From Bacteroidota bacterium (GTDB lineage: Bacteria > Bacteroidota > Bacteroidia > Bacteroidales > JAAUTT01), in contig JAIFLU010000290.1 in assembly GCA_020048915.1 (NCBI GenBank), forward strand, positions 1-39,911: DNA of 39,911 bases, written 5' to 3'. How positions within the stretch are numbered: position 1 is the stretch's first letter; each line of letters begins with the position of its first letter. The notes under the pieces were generated by a model. It ran no database searches and was not told the origin of the DNA. It was given only the letters and a program-made list of their open reading frames with translations. Made by a program: the position numbers and the translations under genes. This document shows positions 1 through 8,785 of this stretch, piece after piece.

Positions 1-1
1 A

Positions 2-184
2 AAAATTTTTTCAATATGGCTATTAGTTATAGTTTTGAAATATAAGCTTGTTGGTAACGGTTATAAGTTTTATCAATTTACAGGTTCAATGTCTTGGGAT
101 GAAATTTTACAAATTTTGCCAAGGATATTTATTAATTCTTTACTATTTGCCTTAGTGACATTAATTATAAGGAAATATCAATAA
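2..184 (+). CDS. C-terminal end of an unidentified membrane protein (cut by window edge)
   Basis: An open frame runs from the window edge to a TAA at 182-184 and is followed at once by a second in-frame TAA. The 60 visible residues contain two hydrophobic stretches, one at the start (FSIWLLVIVL) and one near the end (INSLLFALVTLII), with a short polar loop between them and a basic tail ending RKYQ. This is the pattern of a small integral membrane protein or the last two helices of a larger one. The start lies outside the window, so the family cannot be named. It could also be a chance open frame. Confidence 0.45.
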   Translation, partial: KIFSIWLLVIVLKYKLVGNGYKFYQFTGSMSWDEILQILPRIFINSLLFALVTLIIRKYQ

Positions 185-505
185 TAAAATATTTGTCACA
201 AAACGCTGGTCAAACAAATACGTCAAACCATGAATCTAATTATGAAGGCTAAAAACATTATCCATGAATGGGTAAATAGAAGCAAAGTAAAGATGTAAAT
301 GTTAATAAAGTAGCTCTTTACATAAAACGAAAAAGGCCGTGCTTCCCAGAACCGCCTTTTCAATGAATAACTACTAACTAACTACTACTACTATGTATGA
401 TTATGTCTTTATTATCAGTTTTGTTTACAAGTCTCGTTTACGTCGATTATCCTTTTTAGGTTTGTTTTTTTTAAATCTTTTTTGAAAATTATTATTTCTG
501 TATTA
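185..505. other. Intergenic stretch with one terminator
   Basis: I see no convincing gene here. The only structured feature is the hairpin at 331-360. The stretch 365-400 is a run of ACT/AAC-rich sequence with repeated CTA and TAG triplets and no coding frame. Confidence 0.5.
331..360 (-). terminator. Intrinsic terminator, minus strand
   Basis: AAAAGGC (331-337) pairs with GCCTTTT (354-360) around a 16-base loop. Read on the minus strand the stem is followed by a T-run, so it would end leftward transcripts such as that of the small peptide at 506-586. The stem is only 7 bp. Confidence 0.5.
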
Positions 506-586
506 TTACCGAGTTTTTTCGATACCAGAAATAGCCCAGAAAAGACCCAAAATAATTGCGGTGTATATTTTTGTGAATATTTTCAT
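506..586 (-). CDS. Possible 26-residue membrane peptide
   Basis: A short minus-strand frame starts with ATG at 586 and encodes a basic N-terminus (MKIFTK), about 14 hydrophobic residues (YTAIILGLFWAISG) and a charged end (IEKTR). This is the layout of a single-pass small membrane protein. A TAnnTTTG-type box (TATGTTTG, minus strand, 613-620) lies about 27 bases upstream of the ATG, and an intrinsic terminator lies downstream at 331-360. Together they would give a transcript of about 275 nt. I recognise no family. The long 3' untranslated part means the product could instead be a regulatory RNA. Confidence 0.4.
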   Translation of the reverse strand: MKIFTKIYTAIILGLFWAISGIEKTR

Positions 587-612
587 GATGCTATGTATTA
601 AAATTTATGATA

Positions 613-620
613 CAAACATA
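613..620 (-). promoter_or_regulatory. Candidate -7 box for the 26-residue peptide
   Basis: The minus strand reads TATGTTTG, an exact match to the Bacteroidota -7 consensus TAnnTTTG. No good -33 TTTG is visible at the expected distance. Transcription would start near 607. Confidence 0.35.
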
Positions 621-671
621 CAATGCCAATTCGTTAATATCCTTTAAGTAATGTTAAGAATTGTTAATTCA

Positions 672-703
672 TTTCAAAGCCATACTGAAGTAAATTATCT
701 TTG
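672..703 (+). promoter_or_regulatory. Promoter of the two-component operon, nearly leaderless
   Basis: TATCTTTG at 696-703 matches TAnnTTTG exactly. A weak -33 element TTTC at 672-675 lies 20 bases upstream. The expected start of transcription is about 5-7 bases past the box, which falls on or next to the ATG at 710. Confidence 0.5.
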
Positions 704-709
704 TGCATT

Positions 710-2281
710 ATGACAAAGAAATGGATTATCGTATTAATTTTTGCCATTGGGCTGGCTATGATTGGACTTATTACCGCCCAATTGTTCTGGATTAAGCAAG
801 CATTTGAACTTAAGGAGATGCACTTTGGCCAGTTAGTGAACAATTCGTTGATTAGCGTAAGCAAACAGTTACAAGAAAGAGAAATTGCCAAGGATGTTCT
901 TAATGCTGTAGAACTGTCAGATGTTGCTACCCCTAAGGTTCCTAAAAATAAACTATATAGTCCAAAATCTTCCGAAATTATTGATTCCTCTGCTTTTATT
1001 TCTGGCTATAGTTCCGAAATAAATGCCCACATGAATGTGGATACGAATGAAATACATTTTACACAGGAGCTGGTAATAAGTGAGCAAGGATATATCTTTT
1101 CGTCGAATCAAACAGATCCTTTTAAATATGAAGAAAGTTTAAAAATTCGGCAAAAGATCCTGAATGATATTGAAAATGATCAGGGCCATCGCAAAAAATT
1201 TGTAGACAAAGTGATGCGCAAGCTAAGCAAGTCGAACCAAAACATCGGAGCCCGAATCAAAAACGTAGAATTATTTCATGCTATTAGCGGAGAACTTGCA
1301 AATGCCGGCATTTTTTTACCCTGCGAATATGCAGTTGTGGATGATCAAAAACATGCGCTGTTAAAATCGAAAAACTTTGAATTCACCCAAAACAATAAAT
1401 ACTATTCGAGCAGGTTATTTCCCGATGATTATATATCGAAATCCTTTTACCTTGTACTATACTTCCCTTCACAGAAAGACTTCATACTTCGTACAATTGG
1501 ATACATGGGAACTTCATCGATAATTCTTACTTTCTTTATCCTCTTAATATTTGGATTTACGGTTTTTGTAATTATTCGGCAAAAGCGGATTTCTGAAATC
1601 CGAAATGATTTTGTCAGCAATATGACGCATGAGCTTAAAACGCCTATTTCCACCATATCACTGGCATCTCAAATGCTAAATGACAAATCGATTCCCATTG
1701 AATCGAAAAACTTAACCAATCTTGCCGGGGTAATTTCAGATGAGACAAAACGGCTCAGTATTCAGGTAGAAAAAGTGCTTCAGATGGCAGTTTTCGAGAG
1801 AGGGAAAATAGTGCTAAAAATCAGGCAACTCGATATTCACGAGTTAATTACCAATGTTGTCAAAAATTTTATTATCCAGGTACGAAATCGGAATGGACAA
1901 ATTGTAAAGAACCTCGATGCGGAATTTTCATTGGTAAATGTTGATGAGGTGCATTTTTCAAATGTATTGTTAAATCTTTGCGACAATGCAATTAAATATA
2001 GTAAGGGGCAACCTCTAATTACCATTTCGACCAGAAATAAAAAAAACTGGATAATAATTACCGTTGAAGATAATGGTATTGGCATAAGCAAAGCTAACCA
2101 AAAGCGTATATTTGAGAAGTTTTACCGGGTTTCGACCGGCAATATTCATAATGTAAAAGGGTTTGGGCTTGGATTAAGCTATGTTAAAAAATTAGTAGAA
2201 GAGCATGGTGGAAAAATAACGCTCCAGAGCGAAATGAATGTTGGAACAACCTTTGAAATCTGGATTCCTGTAATTAAATAA
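710..2281 (+). CDS. Sensor histidine kinase, RprX-like
   Basis: This inner-membrane kinase phosphorylates its own histidine and passes the phosphate to the response regulator encoded 8 bases downstream. Two hydrophobic segments (about residues 4-24 and 265-290) flank a periplasmic sensor region of about 240 residues without a recognisable domain. The cytoplasmic part has a HisKA domain with the phospho-accepting histidine in THELKTP (H307). A HATPase domain follows, with N-box NLCDNAIKYS, G1 box EDNGIGI and G2 box GFGLGLSYV. I chose ATG 710 over the in-frame TTG at 701 because it gives a normal short basic N-terminus and TTG overlaps the promoter box. Order and length resemble RprX of Bacteroides. 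The signal sensed cannot be told. Confidence 0.93.
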   Translation: MTKKWIIVLIFAIGLAMIGLITAQLFWIKQAFELKEMHFGQLVNNSLISVSKQLQEREIAKDVLNAVELSDVATPKVPKNKLYSPKSSEIIDSSAFISGYSSEINAHMNVDTNEIHFTQELVISEQGYIFSSNQTDPFKYEESLKIRQKILNDIENDQGHRKKFVDKVMRKLSKSNQNIGARIKNVELFHAISGELANAGIFLPCEYAVVDDQKHALLKSKNFEFTQNNKYYSSRLFPDDYISKSFYLVLYFPSQKDFILRTIGYMGTSSIILTFFILLIFGFTVFVIIRQKRISEIRNDFVSNMTHELKTPISTISLASQMLNDKSIPIESKNLTNLAGVISDETKRLSIQVEKVLQMAVFERGKIVLKIRQLDIHELITNVVKNFIIQVRNRNGQIVKNLDAEFSLVNVDEVHFSNVLLNLCDNAIKYSKGQPLITISTRNKKNWIIITVEDNGIGISKANQKRIFEKFYRVSTGNIHNVKGFGLGLSYVKKLVEEHGGKITLQSEMNVGTTFEIWIPVIK

Positions 2282-2289
2282 TTAGAACT

Positions 2290-2979
2290 ATGAACGCTAA
2301 AATTAGGGTATTGCTTGCAGAAGACGACCAAAACCTCGGTTCGCTATTAAAAGAATATTTGCAGGCAAAAGAATATGAAACTGATTTATTCCCCGATGGC
2401 GAAAAAGCTTTTAAAAGCTTTCAGCGAAGCTTTTATGACATCTGCATTCTCGATATAATGATGCCTTTGAAAGATGGGTATACGGTTGCAGCAGAAATAA
2501 GGGCTATTAATAAAGATATACCAATCATTTTCCTAACTGCCAAATCGTTAAAAGAGGATGTTTTGGAGGGATTCAAATTGGGTGCAGACGATTACATTAC
2601 AAAGCCTTTTAGCATGGAAGAACTGCTATTCAGGATAGAAGCTATTTTACGGCGAACAAAGCCCGATTTTAGGCAGTCGAATCAAACAGTTTATAAAATT
2701 GGTGGTTACACCTTCGATTTTCAGAAACAAATTTTACAAAACGAAGCCAATAATCACAAATTAACCACTAAAGAGTCGGAATTGCTTAAAATGCTTTGCG
2801 ACAATGCGAATAATATTCTTGAGCGCAATTATGCTTTAAAAACCATTTGGTTTGACGATAGCTATTTCAATGCCCGAAGTATGGATGTTTATATTACTAA
2901 GCTTCGAAAATATTTAAAAGATGAACCCTCTGTCGAGATTTTGAATGTTCACGGCAAAGGGTTCAAACTGGTAATTTAA
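2290..2979 (+). CDS. OmpR-family response regulator, RprY-like
   Basis: This is the cytoplasmic partner of the kinase upstream, in the same operon. The receiver domain fills residues 1-125: acidic pocket in AEDDQN, phospho-acceptor Asp55 in CILDIMMP, conserved Thr/Lys in FLTAKS and ADDYITKPF. The C-terminal half is a winged-helix DNA-binding domain ending in a recognition region and wing (YFNARSMDVYITKLRKYL). At 229 residues it has the usual length for the OmpR/PhoB class. It ends 8 bases before the convergent stop of the next gene, with no clear terminator between them. Target genes are not evident. Confidence 0.94.
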   Translation: MNAKIRVLLAEDDQNLGSLLKEYLQAKEYETDLFPDGEKAFKSFQRSFYDICILDIMMPLKDGYTVAAEIRAINKDIPIIFLTAKSLKEDVLEGFKLGADDYITKPFSMEELLFRIEAILRRTKPDFRQSNQTVYKIGGYTFDFQKQILQNEANNHKLTTKESELLKMLCDNANNILERNYALKTIWFDDSYFNARSMDVYITKLRKYLKDEPSVEILNVHGKGFKLVI

Positions 2980-2987
2980 CCGGAGAA

Positions 2988-5201
2988 TTAATTACCGGCG
3001 GAATAATTAAGCACACATCCATTGGACGACATTCCTTCAATAGATGTTGTGTATTTTTCGAGGTTTAATTTATTTTTAACCCGCACAACGGCCATTCCGG
3101 TAGAGTCTAATACAATGCTTGGCTTCCATGCAATTGCCCGGGGAACATTAGAGGCAGTGGGCTTACTCTCCCAGGTATCATACGATGGTACATAAAATTC
3201 CCGGGCTTTGTGAAAACCGATTATTCGCTCAACGGCAGGTTCAGAGTTAGCCGGTAAATTATTAATATTCTCCGATCCTTTTCGCATCGTTAAAATAATA
3301 ACCCCATTAGCACCCCTAACTCCATATAGCGAAGCATCTGATCCTTTTAAAATTTCAATAGTTGCAACTTCTTTAGGGACAATTGTATTCAGGTTGGAAA
3401 AGCTAATGGATGACCCATCAAGAAGGATTAACGGATCTGTCCCAGAATTAATACTTGCAGCTCCTCTTATTGTAATTCCATTACCGGAAACACTCACTCC
3501 TGCAAAACGGCCATTCATGTATTGAACCATATTTGAGTAACCACTTGTTTTAATAGGGTCAATATAGTGAACGTTACCGGAAACACTCGAATTACCTCCA
3601 ACTCTGTTTTTAGCAGCTATTCGGGTATTTTCTCTAATTTTTTTTGCGTCAAATTTGTCATTCAGGCTTCCGGGATGCAATTTATCCGTAACATCAAACG
3701 AAAAGGGCAAATTACTCGAAACCCTTATTTCTTCTGTTATACCTTCACTGGGAAGAAAGAGAAATATCGGTGAATAACCGGCGATCACATCTTTCCAAAC
3801 AAATCGTCTCCAACCATTAGTAAGCATAATATAATCGAGATTTAAATTTCCGGAAGGATTACTACTGTCAAAATAATCCAATGGCCGTTCAATTCTTCCT
3901 TTAATATCAGATGTTAATAAAAGGTTAGTTAAAATATTTTCTTTCCACTTTTGGATCTCACTATTATTGAGCGATTCGTATACCGAAAGGGAGATGTTTC
4001 CGGTTTGTGGTTTTCCATCGGGTTGATTTAAGCGAATTTGATAAACAATTTCATCGCCTTCTGTTTTGGATTCTACCTTAAGCAGTTCATTTGAATCAGC
4101 CTCTTTTGGTTGAATAAACACCAGGCGCTCACAAAGTGGCTCCCCTCTTCCGTTAAATAATGTTATTTGAGCAATCCCTGCGGGGAATAGTTTTTTAGGT
4201 ATAGCCGAATTTAATGGCTTCCCGGTAAGTATTCCTTTGGATAAATATTTGATTTGTCCACGCGATTGACCAACAATAATAATTTCTTTGGTTTTATCGT
4301 CTCCCTGATCTGTAATATTCGATTGTATTGCCAGCCGAATTTTGTCACCAGCCAAAGCATTAACCATCATAGTATAACCTTGGGGCGTTATCGAAGGCAG
4401 ATTGAATTTCTCAGTTTTCCCGTTGCTAAAAATAACTTTTGCAGTGTATTTCCGATTAAGCTGTGGTGTAATTGAAAAAGATCCCATACCGAGGTGCTTT
4501 GTTTCAAAATGGCCAACTCTGGTGTTTTGATCATCAAATATTTCTCCAGCGACATCAACTCCATAACCCAGTGAATTAATGGCTTTAAAAGCAACACGGC
4601 ATTCCAGCCCCGCCACCAAAGTCCCTCCTTCAGGGAAAAAGGAGATGGTTTTTATTTCGTCTGCTTTAATAAGGCTCTGGTTGTATTCTTCAATCTCCTT
4701 TAATGTAGACGAGGTAACATAATTTCCATATTTTGGACTTTTAACCTGAATTGTTTTTGAGAAGAAGAAATCGTCATCGAAATTCTTCATCCAATTGGAA
4801 TAGGCTACCAATTGGTAATTTCCATCAGGGATAGAATCGTCGAGTTCAATATCGCCAAGACTAAACCCATTTCTATTCTTTAAAATGATGCTTTTTATTA
4901 TAGCATTGTCTTTGTTTACAAGGTCAACAAAAATTTCGTTGCTCGAATTTTCGGGAAGTAAATTGTAGGCGTTTAAAAGATACCCTTTTAGCCAAATAGA
5001 TTCTCCGGTTATATAGATATCCTTATTCGTATGGACATATACTTTCTGGAGTTTGCATTTATCATTAAAAAGCCCCAGCTGATTTGCAATTTTTGTGACA
5101 ATAGGATCGTCGGCATAACGGAAGCCAAATAAGGACAGTAGACCAATTATTACTATGGTTACTGCTATAATCCGAATATTAGGTGTAAATGTGCGTTTCA
5201 T
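2988..5201 (-). CDS. Secreted MG2-like protein with TonB plug domain but no barrel
   Basis: An N-terminal hydrophobic segment (about residues 9-28) acts as signal or anchor. Next comes a beta-rich MG2/macroglobulin-like region that begins with the typical KVYVHTNKDIYITGESIWLKG. Near residues 545-650 a TonB-receptor plug-like domain is seen, with GVSVSGNGITIRGAASI and LILLDGSSI, then ATIEILKGSDASLYGVRGAN. The protein stops at 737 residues with no beta-barrel, so it is not a working transporter. Such MG/plug proteins are common in Bacteroidota, usually with unknown role at the outer membrane. The plug may mediate assembly or contact with TonB-type partners (inference). It is transcribed alone, convergent with the two-component operon. 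Confidence 0.8.
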   Translation of the reverse strand: MKRTFTPNIRIIAVTIVIIGLLSLFGFRYADDPIVTKIANQLGLFNDKCKLQKVYVHTNKDIYITGESIWLKGYLLNAYNLLPENSSNEIFVDLVNKDNAIIKSIILKNRNGFSLGDIELDDSIPDGNYQLVAYSNWMKNFDDDFFFSKTIQVKSPKYGNYVTSSTLKEIEEYNQSLIKADEIKTISFFPEGGTLVAGLECRVAFKAINSLGYGVDVAGEIFDDQNTRVGHFETKHLGMGSFSITPQLNRKYTAKVIFSNGKTEKFNLPSITPQGYTMMVNALAGDKIRLAIQSNITDQGDDKTKEIIIVGQSRGQIKYLSKGILTGKPLNSAIPKKLFPAGIAQITLFNGRGEPLCERLVFIQPKEADSNELLKVESKTEGDEIVYQIRLNQPDGKPQTGNISLSVYESLNNSEIQKWKENILTNLLLTSDIKGRIERPLDYFDSSNPSGNLNLDYIMLTNGWRRFVWKDVIAGYSPIFLFLPSEGITEEIRVSSNLPFSFDVTDKLHPGSLNDKFDAKKIRENTRIAAKNRVGGNSSVSGNVHYIDPIKTSGYSNMVQYMNGRFAGVSVSGNGITIRGAASINSGTDPLILLDGSSISFSNLNTIVPKEVATIEILKGSDASLYGVRGANGVIILTMRKGSENINNLPANSEPAVERIIGFHKAREFYVPSYDTWESKPTASNVPRAIAWKPSIVLDSTGMAVVRVKNKLNLEKYTTSIEGMSSNGCVLNYSAGN

Positions 5202-5512
5202 TATATAATAATTTTAAGTTAGGGAATAATGGAACCTAAGAAGCAAATGATCAATATATTGTTGTACTCGATTATACTTAAGGGTATCATATGATATATT
5301 TTAGGATAGAACTGTAGTTAATTATTTCGAGCGGTTTATTTTATTAAAGCTAAAATTAGTAACTAATAAGGAAAACACACTATCTATAATCCATGAAGTA
5401 AAAGAAGCCCTATGAAATAATTAAAAAATCATCGATTTGTTTCCGATATAGAATATTTCTGAATTAAAAAAAATAATCCAATAGAATCAAAAAATCTGAC
5501 CAGTACCAAATA
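5202..5512. other. Gene-free stretch
   Basis: The 311 bases upstream of the MG2/plug gene are A+T-rich with stops in all frames. I find no exact TAnnTTTG box facing that gene and no repeat or RNA structure of note. Confidence 0.5.
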
Positions 5513-5540
5513 AAAAACCCGACTCAATTGGCCGGGTTTT
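5508..5540 (-). terminator. Intrinsic terminator of the lipoprotein gene
   Basis: AAAACCCG (5514-5521) pairs with CGGGTTTT (5533-5540) around an 11-base loop. On the minus strand the stem is followed by a T-rich run. It lies 22 bases past the lipoprotein stop. Confidence 0.8.
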
Positions 5541-5562
5541 AACGGAAGTAAAAAAGTAAATT

Positions 5563-6024
5563 TTAGCTCGCAGGTACAGCTGTTAGAGTGACTGTATAAG
5601 TAACCTCCCCAATTTTTTCTTTATATGTTGCTTTTAACGAAGTTTTTGTTAATTCAAGAATAGTGTAACTTACAGAACCATAAATATCTGTTTCAGTAAT
5701 TATGGTTTCGTCGGAATTAAATGACCAAGTACCGGTTATTGTTTGAGGGTCGCTAACTTCGCATTTTACTTTTGCATCGCTAATTGACGTGCCATTAGTA
5801 TTATACATCACTACATCATCTTGTACGCATGGATCTAATACAGCAAATAAATTATTGGTTAATCCTCCACCAGGAACCTGAAAACTTGGGTCAATAGTCA
5901 GAGTAGTAATTTTCCAGTATTTACCGCAAAGCAAATCTTTTTTGGATGAGGAACCTGAATCATCTTTTGAGCAGCTAGCCAGCACTGCCAATCCAAGGAT
6001 GAACAATAGCGATAGTTTTTTCAT
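5563..6024 (-). CDS. Small lipoprotein, lipocalin-like
   Basis: The 153-residue product has a textbook lipoprotein signal: MKKL, a hydrophobic core, then the lipobox LASC with Cys18 as the lipid-anchored residue, followed by a Ser/Asp-rich linker (SKDDSGSSSKK). The mature part is beta-rich, with a LCGKYWKITTL opening, a TGTWSFNSDETIITET strand-turn-strand and a closing YTVTLTAV. This pattern is typical of the small lipocalin-like lipoproteins common in Bacteroidota. Ligand and function are unknown. It is monocistronic, with its own terminator at 5508-5540. Confidence 0.7.
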   Translation of the reverse strand: MKKLSLLFILGLAVLASCSKDDSGSSSKKDLLCGKYWKITTLTIDPSFQVPGGGLTNNLFAVLDPCVQDDVVMYNTNGTSISDAKVKCEVSDPQTITGTWSFNSDETIITETDIYGSVSYTILELTKTSLKATYKEKIGEVTYTVTLTAVPAS

Positions 6025-6192
6025 AATAAAAAAATTTTAGTACCCCTACTCTGTTTTTGGATTTTCGGGTTTCTCCGGTTTATTAATTCCTATAATCTAA
6101 AGGAATAAACAACCCTTCTCAAATTTTGTTGAGGTACTTTCGAAAATACTATAAGTTAGCTAATTGGGGGAGCAAGATATCTTTTTTGTAAA

Positions 6193-7086
6193 TTACAATT
6201 TCACTCCGGTTTTTTCGCCCATTTTAATAATTGTTTCAATTTTTTTGGCCGAATTTTCTATGATATCCTGATCAGGTTGAATACTTCCCTTTTTAAAGAT
6301 TTGAATAATGGTAGAACCTCCAAATTCAAACCAGCCTTTTTCTTCACCACGTTTAAAAGTATGAGAATTTCGGTATACCTGAACAACTTTCCCCACAAAT
6401 AAAGCTCCCACTTCGAGATGGAGTACTTTCCCAAAATTGTCGGTGTTTAGTACAGTTAATTCCCGGTAGTTTTTTGACATTAACGATTTTACAGTTGAAA
6501 GGGCTAATGGATGGACTGAATGCAGCACTCCGCGGAAACGTTTAACCCTGTCCTGATAACCATCGTCGATATAGCAATACCGGTGATAATCGGCAGGGGC
6601 AAGCCGATAAATGTAGCACCAGCCATCGCTATATTCTTTAGCAAGTTTCTTATCCTTAACCAGCTCGTTCAATGCATACCAATATCCTTTTACAGGAAGT
6701 GAATTTGGATTGACGGATAAGTCAAATACAAACAATCTGGAGTCGGCAGGTGAAATTAAATGTTCAGGTTTTTTATCAATTGGTCGGGCTGTATCTAAAA
6801 GTTCCCGGATAAAAAAATCGTTAAAACTCTTGAAAGAATCCAGTGGTCGTTTAACTTCGGCCAGGTTTATATTATAGTGTTTAATAAATTTATCGATCTG
6901 AGATACACTTCTGCGACTTTTAACCGTTCGGGCATATAATCTCGAAATTACCCGTTTATTGAGAATGCTTCCCGTTAGAGCCTTTCCTAATTCTGTTTTA
7001 TATAAAAACGACAAACCTTCAACCTTATATGTGTTTTCGTATTCAATCTCTTTTGTTTGCCTGTTGTAGAGTATCGGTTTTTTCAT
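6193..7086 (-). CDS. psd: Phosphatidylserine decarboxylase
   Basis: The enzyme converts phosphatidylserine to phosphatidylethanolamine at the inner membrane. The proenzyme cleaves itself at a Gly-Ser bond to make a pyruvoyl group. The cleavage motif is GGST (Ser258), and LAPADYHRYCYIDDG carries the His of the catalytic region. HSVHPLAL and the LNTDNFGKV/LEVGALFVGKV strands are also typical. With 297 residues it belongs to the longer class with an N-terminal extension of about 80 residues, not the 220-residue form common in Bacteroidetes. I start at ATG 7086; a TTG six codons upstream is less likely. Confidence 0.93.
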   Translation of the reverse strand: MKKPILYNRQTKEIEYENTYKVEGLSFLYKTELGKALTGSILNKRVISRLYARTVKSRRSVSQIDKFIKHYNINLAEVKRPLDSFKSFNDFFIRELLDTARPIDKKPEHLISPADSRLFVFDLSVNPNSLPVKGYWYALNELVKDKKLAKEYSDGWCYIYRLAPADYHRYCYIDDGYQDRVKRFRGVLHSVHPLALSTVKSLMSKNYRELTVLNTDNFGKVLHLEVGALFVGKVVQVYRNSHTFKRGEEKGWFEFGGSTIIQIFKKGSIQPDQDIIENSAKKIETIIKMGEKTGVKL

Positions 7087-7271
7087 ACAATTTTGCGAAT
7101 TCAAAATTTCGGTAAAAGTAATTCATTTAATGGTTAGTTTTTATCGGCCGGTCTACTTTGTATCGCTGTCTCAAAAAAAACTTACTTAGTCACTTTTTGT
7201 TGAGATTAAGCATCATTCAAATAAAATGTGGGCTATTTTGTTTAGTTTTCCGGGGGGAATTGTAAAAACGG

Positions 7272-8414
7272 CTATACCATATGTCGATACTCTTTATTCT
7301 GAAACATCTCCGGGCATTGTAAAACCAGGGTTGCATTAGCAACTTCCCATCCATGGCGGAAAAGTCCTGCAAAATCTTTTTCCTCCATTTTCCATAAATT
7401 TGTTGGGTAATCTTTCAAATCGGCAATCTGGGTTGGTGTTAATCCAACCTGCGAAATGGTTCCCTGAAAATTGGTTTTCGAATCAGTTTTTATAGATTCA
7501 ACCGTTTCGCCAATTTTAAAATATACCCCTGCATTATTATGGCTTTTGAAATGGTCGAACAATACCCGCGAACGGATTGCCCTTACCTGATCCATGGTAA
7601 CATCGATTAGGCGCATGGGGTTATACCATTGTCGCTTTGCCGTTACAATTTCCTGGGCGGCATCGCTCACTATCAAAAAATTAATTTCTTTCCGGTATTG
7701 TATTCCATCGTTGAATTTGGCCAGGGGCTCGACTCCCAGGTTATCGTAAGCACCACCATCCCAGATATGTATTTTTTTAAATGGAGGAGAGACGGCTACT
7801 TTATCTTTTGCACTCTGGTATTTATACCAGACAAATTTTGAGGTTTTTATAGTATAGGGCCCAATTAAAAATGGAACGGCCGCCGAAGAACAAAGTGCAT
7901 CTGAAAGATCAATAGCAGGCTTTTCAACATGATTCAATACATAATCACCCATTCGTTCCTGAGGAATAAACCGCCAGCTTTTCCCGCTTTCGATTGCTGT
8001 GGCAGTAATATTCCACCGGGGCCACGATTCAATATCGTTCAGCTTAGCACGAATGCCCCAAACTGATTGTAAGCTTTTCGAAACAATGCCAGCCCGACCA
8101 GCAGTTATCAAAGAAAATGGCCAGGATAATATTCGCAGAAAAGTTCTAAGCTGGAGATTTTTATGGGTCAAATTATATTTTACCAAAGGTATACTTTTCC
8201 CCTGAAACTCTTCTGATGTAGGCCATTTGTAATTATTCGACTTGTAAATTAACCCGGTAACAAGGGAGCCTCCAGAGACTGTAGAAAGCATTCTTATTTT
8301 TTCTAAAAGTTTTTCATCCGACAAGCGAGCTAATATTCCCAGGTGAAAAGCTGCTGCTCTTACTCCCCCGCCAGATAAGGAAATCCCAATTTTTAAATTA
8401 TCCTGTGATACCAT
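7272..8414 (-). CDS. Patatin-like phospholipase
   Basis: This is a probable serine lipase/acyl hydrolase of the patatin family. The oxyanion-hole motif SGGGVRAAAFHLG is at residues 14-26. The nucleophile Ser50 sits in STVSGGSLVTG, a variant of GxSxG in which the last glycine is not conserved. The second member of the catalytic dyad is the Asp of WDGGAYDNLG near residue 218. No signal peptide is present, so the protein is probably cytoplasmic or peripheral. The substrate is unknown. It is transcribed alone or at the end of the transcripts from 9529. Confidence 0.85.
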   Translation of the reverse strand: MVSQDNLKIGISLSGGGVRAAAFHLGILARLSDEKLLEKIRMLSTVSGGSLVTGLIYKSNNYKWPTSEEFQGKSIPLVKYNLTHKNLQLRTFLRILSWPFSLITAGRAGIVSKSLQSVWGIRAKLNDIESWPRWNITATAIESGKSWRFIPQERMGDYVLNHVEKPAIDLSDALCSSAAVPFLIGPYTIKTSKFVWYKYQSAKDKVAVSPPFKKIHIWDGGAYDNLGVEPLAKFNDGIQYRKEINFLIVSDAAQEIVTAKRQWYNPMRLIDVTMDQVRAIRSRVLFDHFKSHNNAGVYFKIGETVESIKTDSKTNFQGTISQVGLTPTQIADLKDYPTNLWKMEEKDFAGLFRHGWEVANATLVLQCPEMFQNKEYRHMV

Positions 8415-8455
8415 ATTTCAAAATTTGGAAAAGAAGAATCATAATCCATTAATAA

Positions 8456-8463
8456 CAAAGGTA
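8456..8463 (-). promoter_or_regulatory. Candidate -7 box of the patatin gene
   Basis: TACCTTTG on the minus strand, an exact TAnnTTTG match, lies 41 bases upstream of the ATG at 8414. No clear -33 element is seen. Confidence 0.4.
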
Positions 8464-8585
8464 AAACATACGAGTTTTTTTAAAAATTAAAATTTCAGAT
8501 ACACTTGCTTATTCCTATATGAAGCATTTAACCAGGTTTTTCATAAATTTCGATCTACACTTGGAGGTACAAGAAATTTACAGTA

Positions 8586-8780
8586 TCAATAATCTTTAAA
8601 CTTATCGTCCATTCGTTCATTGAACCATTTGTCGATCATCGATTTTTTGAACCGCCATTCCTTTCCTAGTTTTGCAGCAGGTATTTTTTTCTCCTGGGCC
8701 CAGGTATAAATTGTCTGTGGTTTTACCCTCAAATATTCTGCTACTTCTTCCAGTGTCATTATTTTATCTTCATTTATCAT
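8586..8780 (-). CDS. Excisionase-type helix-turn-helix protein
   Basis: The 64-residue product is a single winged HTH of the MerR/excisionase type. TLEEVAEYLRVKPQTIYTWAQEKKIP forms the helix-turn-helix, and AAKLGKEWRFKKSMIDKWF forms the wing and last helix. It should bind DNA. No integrase lies next to it, so it is more likely a small regulator than an excisionase. The start is 5 bases after the stop of the membrane protein gene upstream, which makes a two-gene operon and suggests it controls or works with that protein. Confidence 0.85.
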   Translation of the reverse strand: MINEDKIMTLEEVAEYLRVKPQTIYTWAQEKKIPAAKLGKEWRFKKSMIDKWFNERMDDKFKDY

Positions 8781-8785
8781 TCAGG

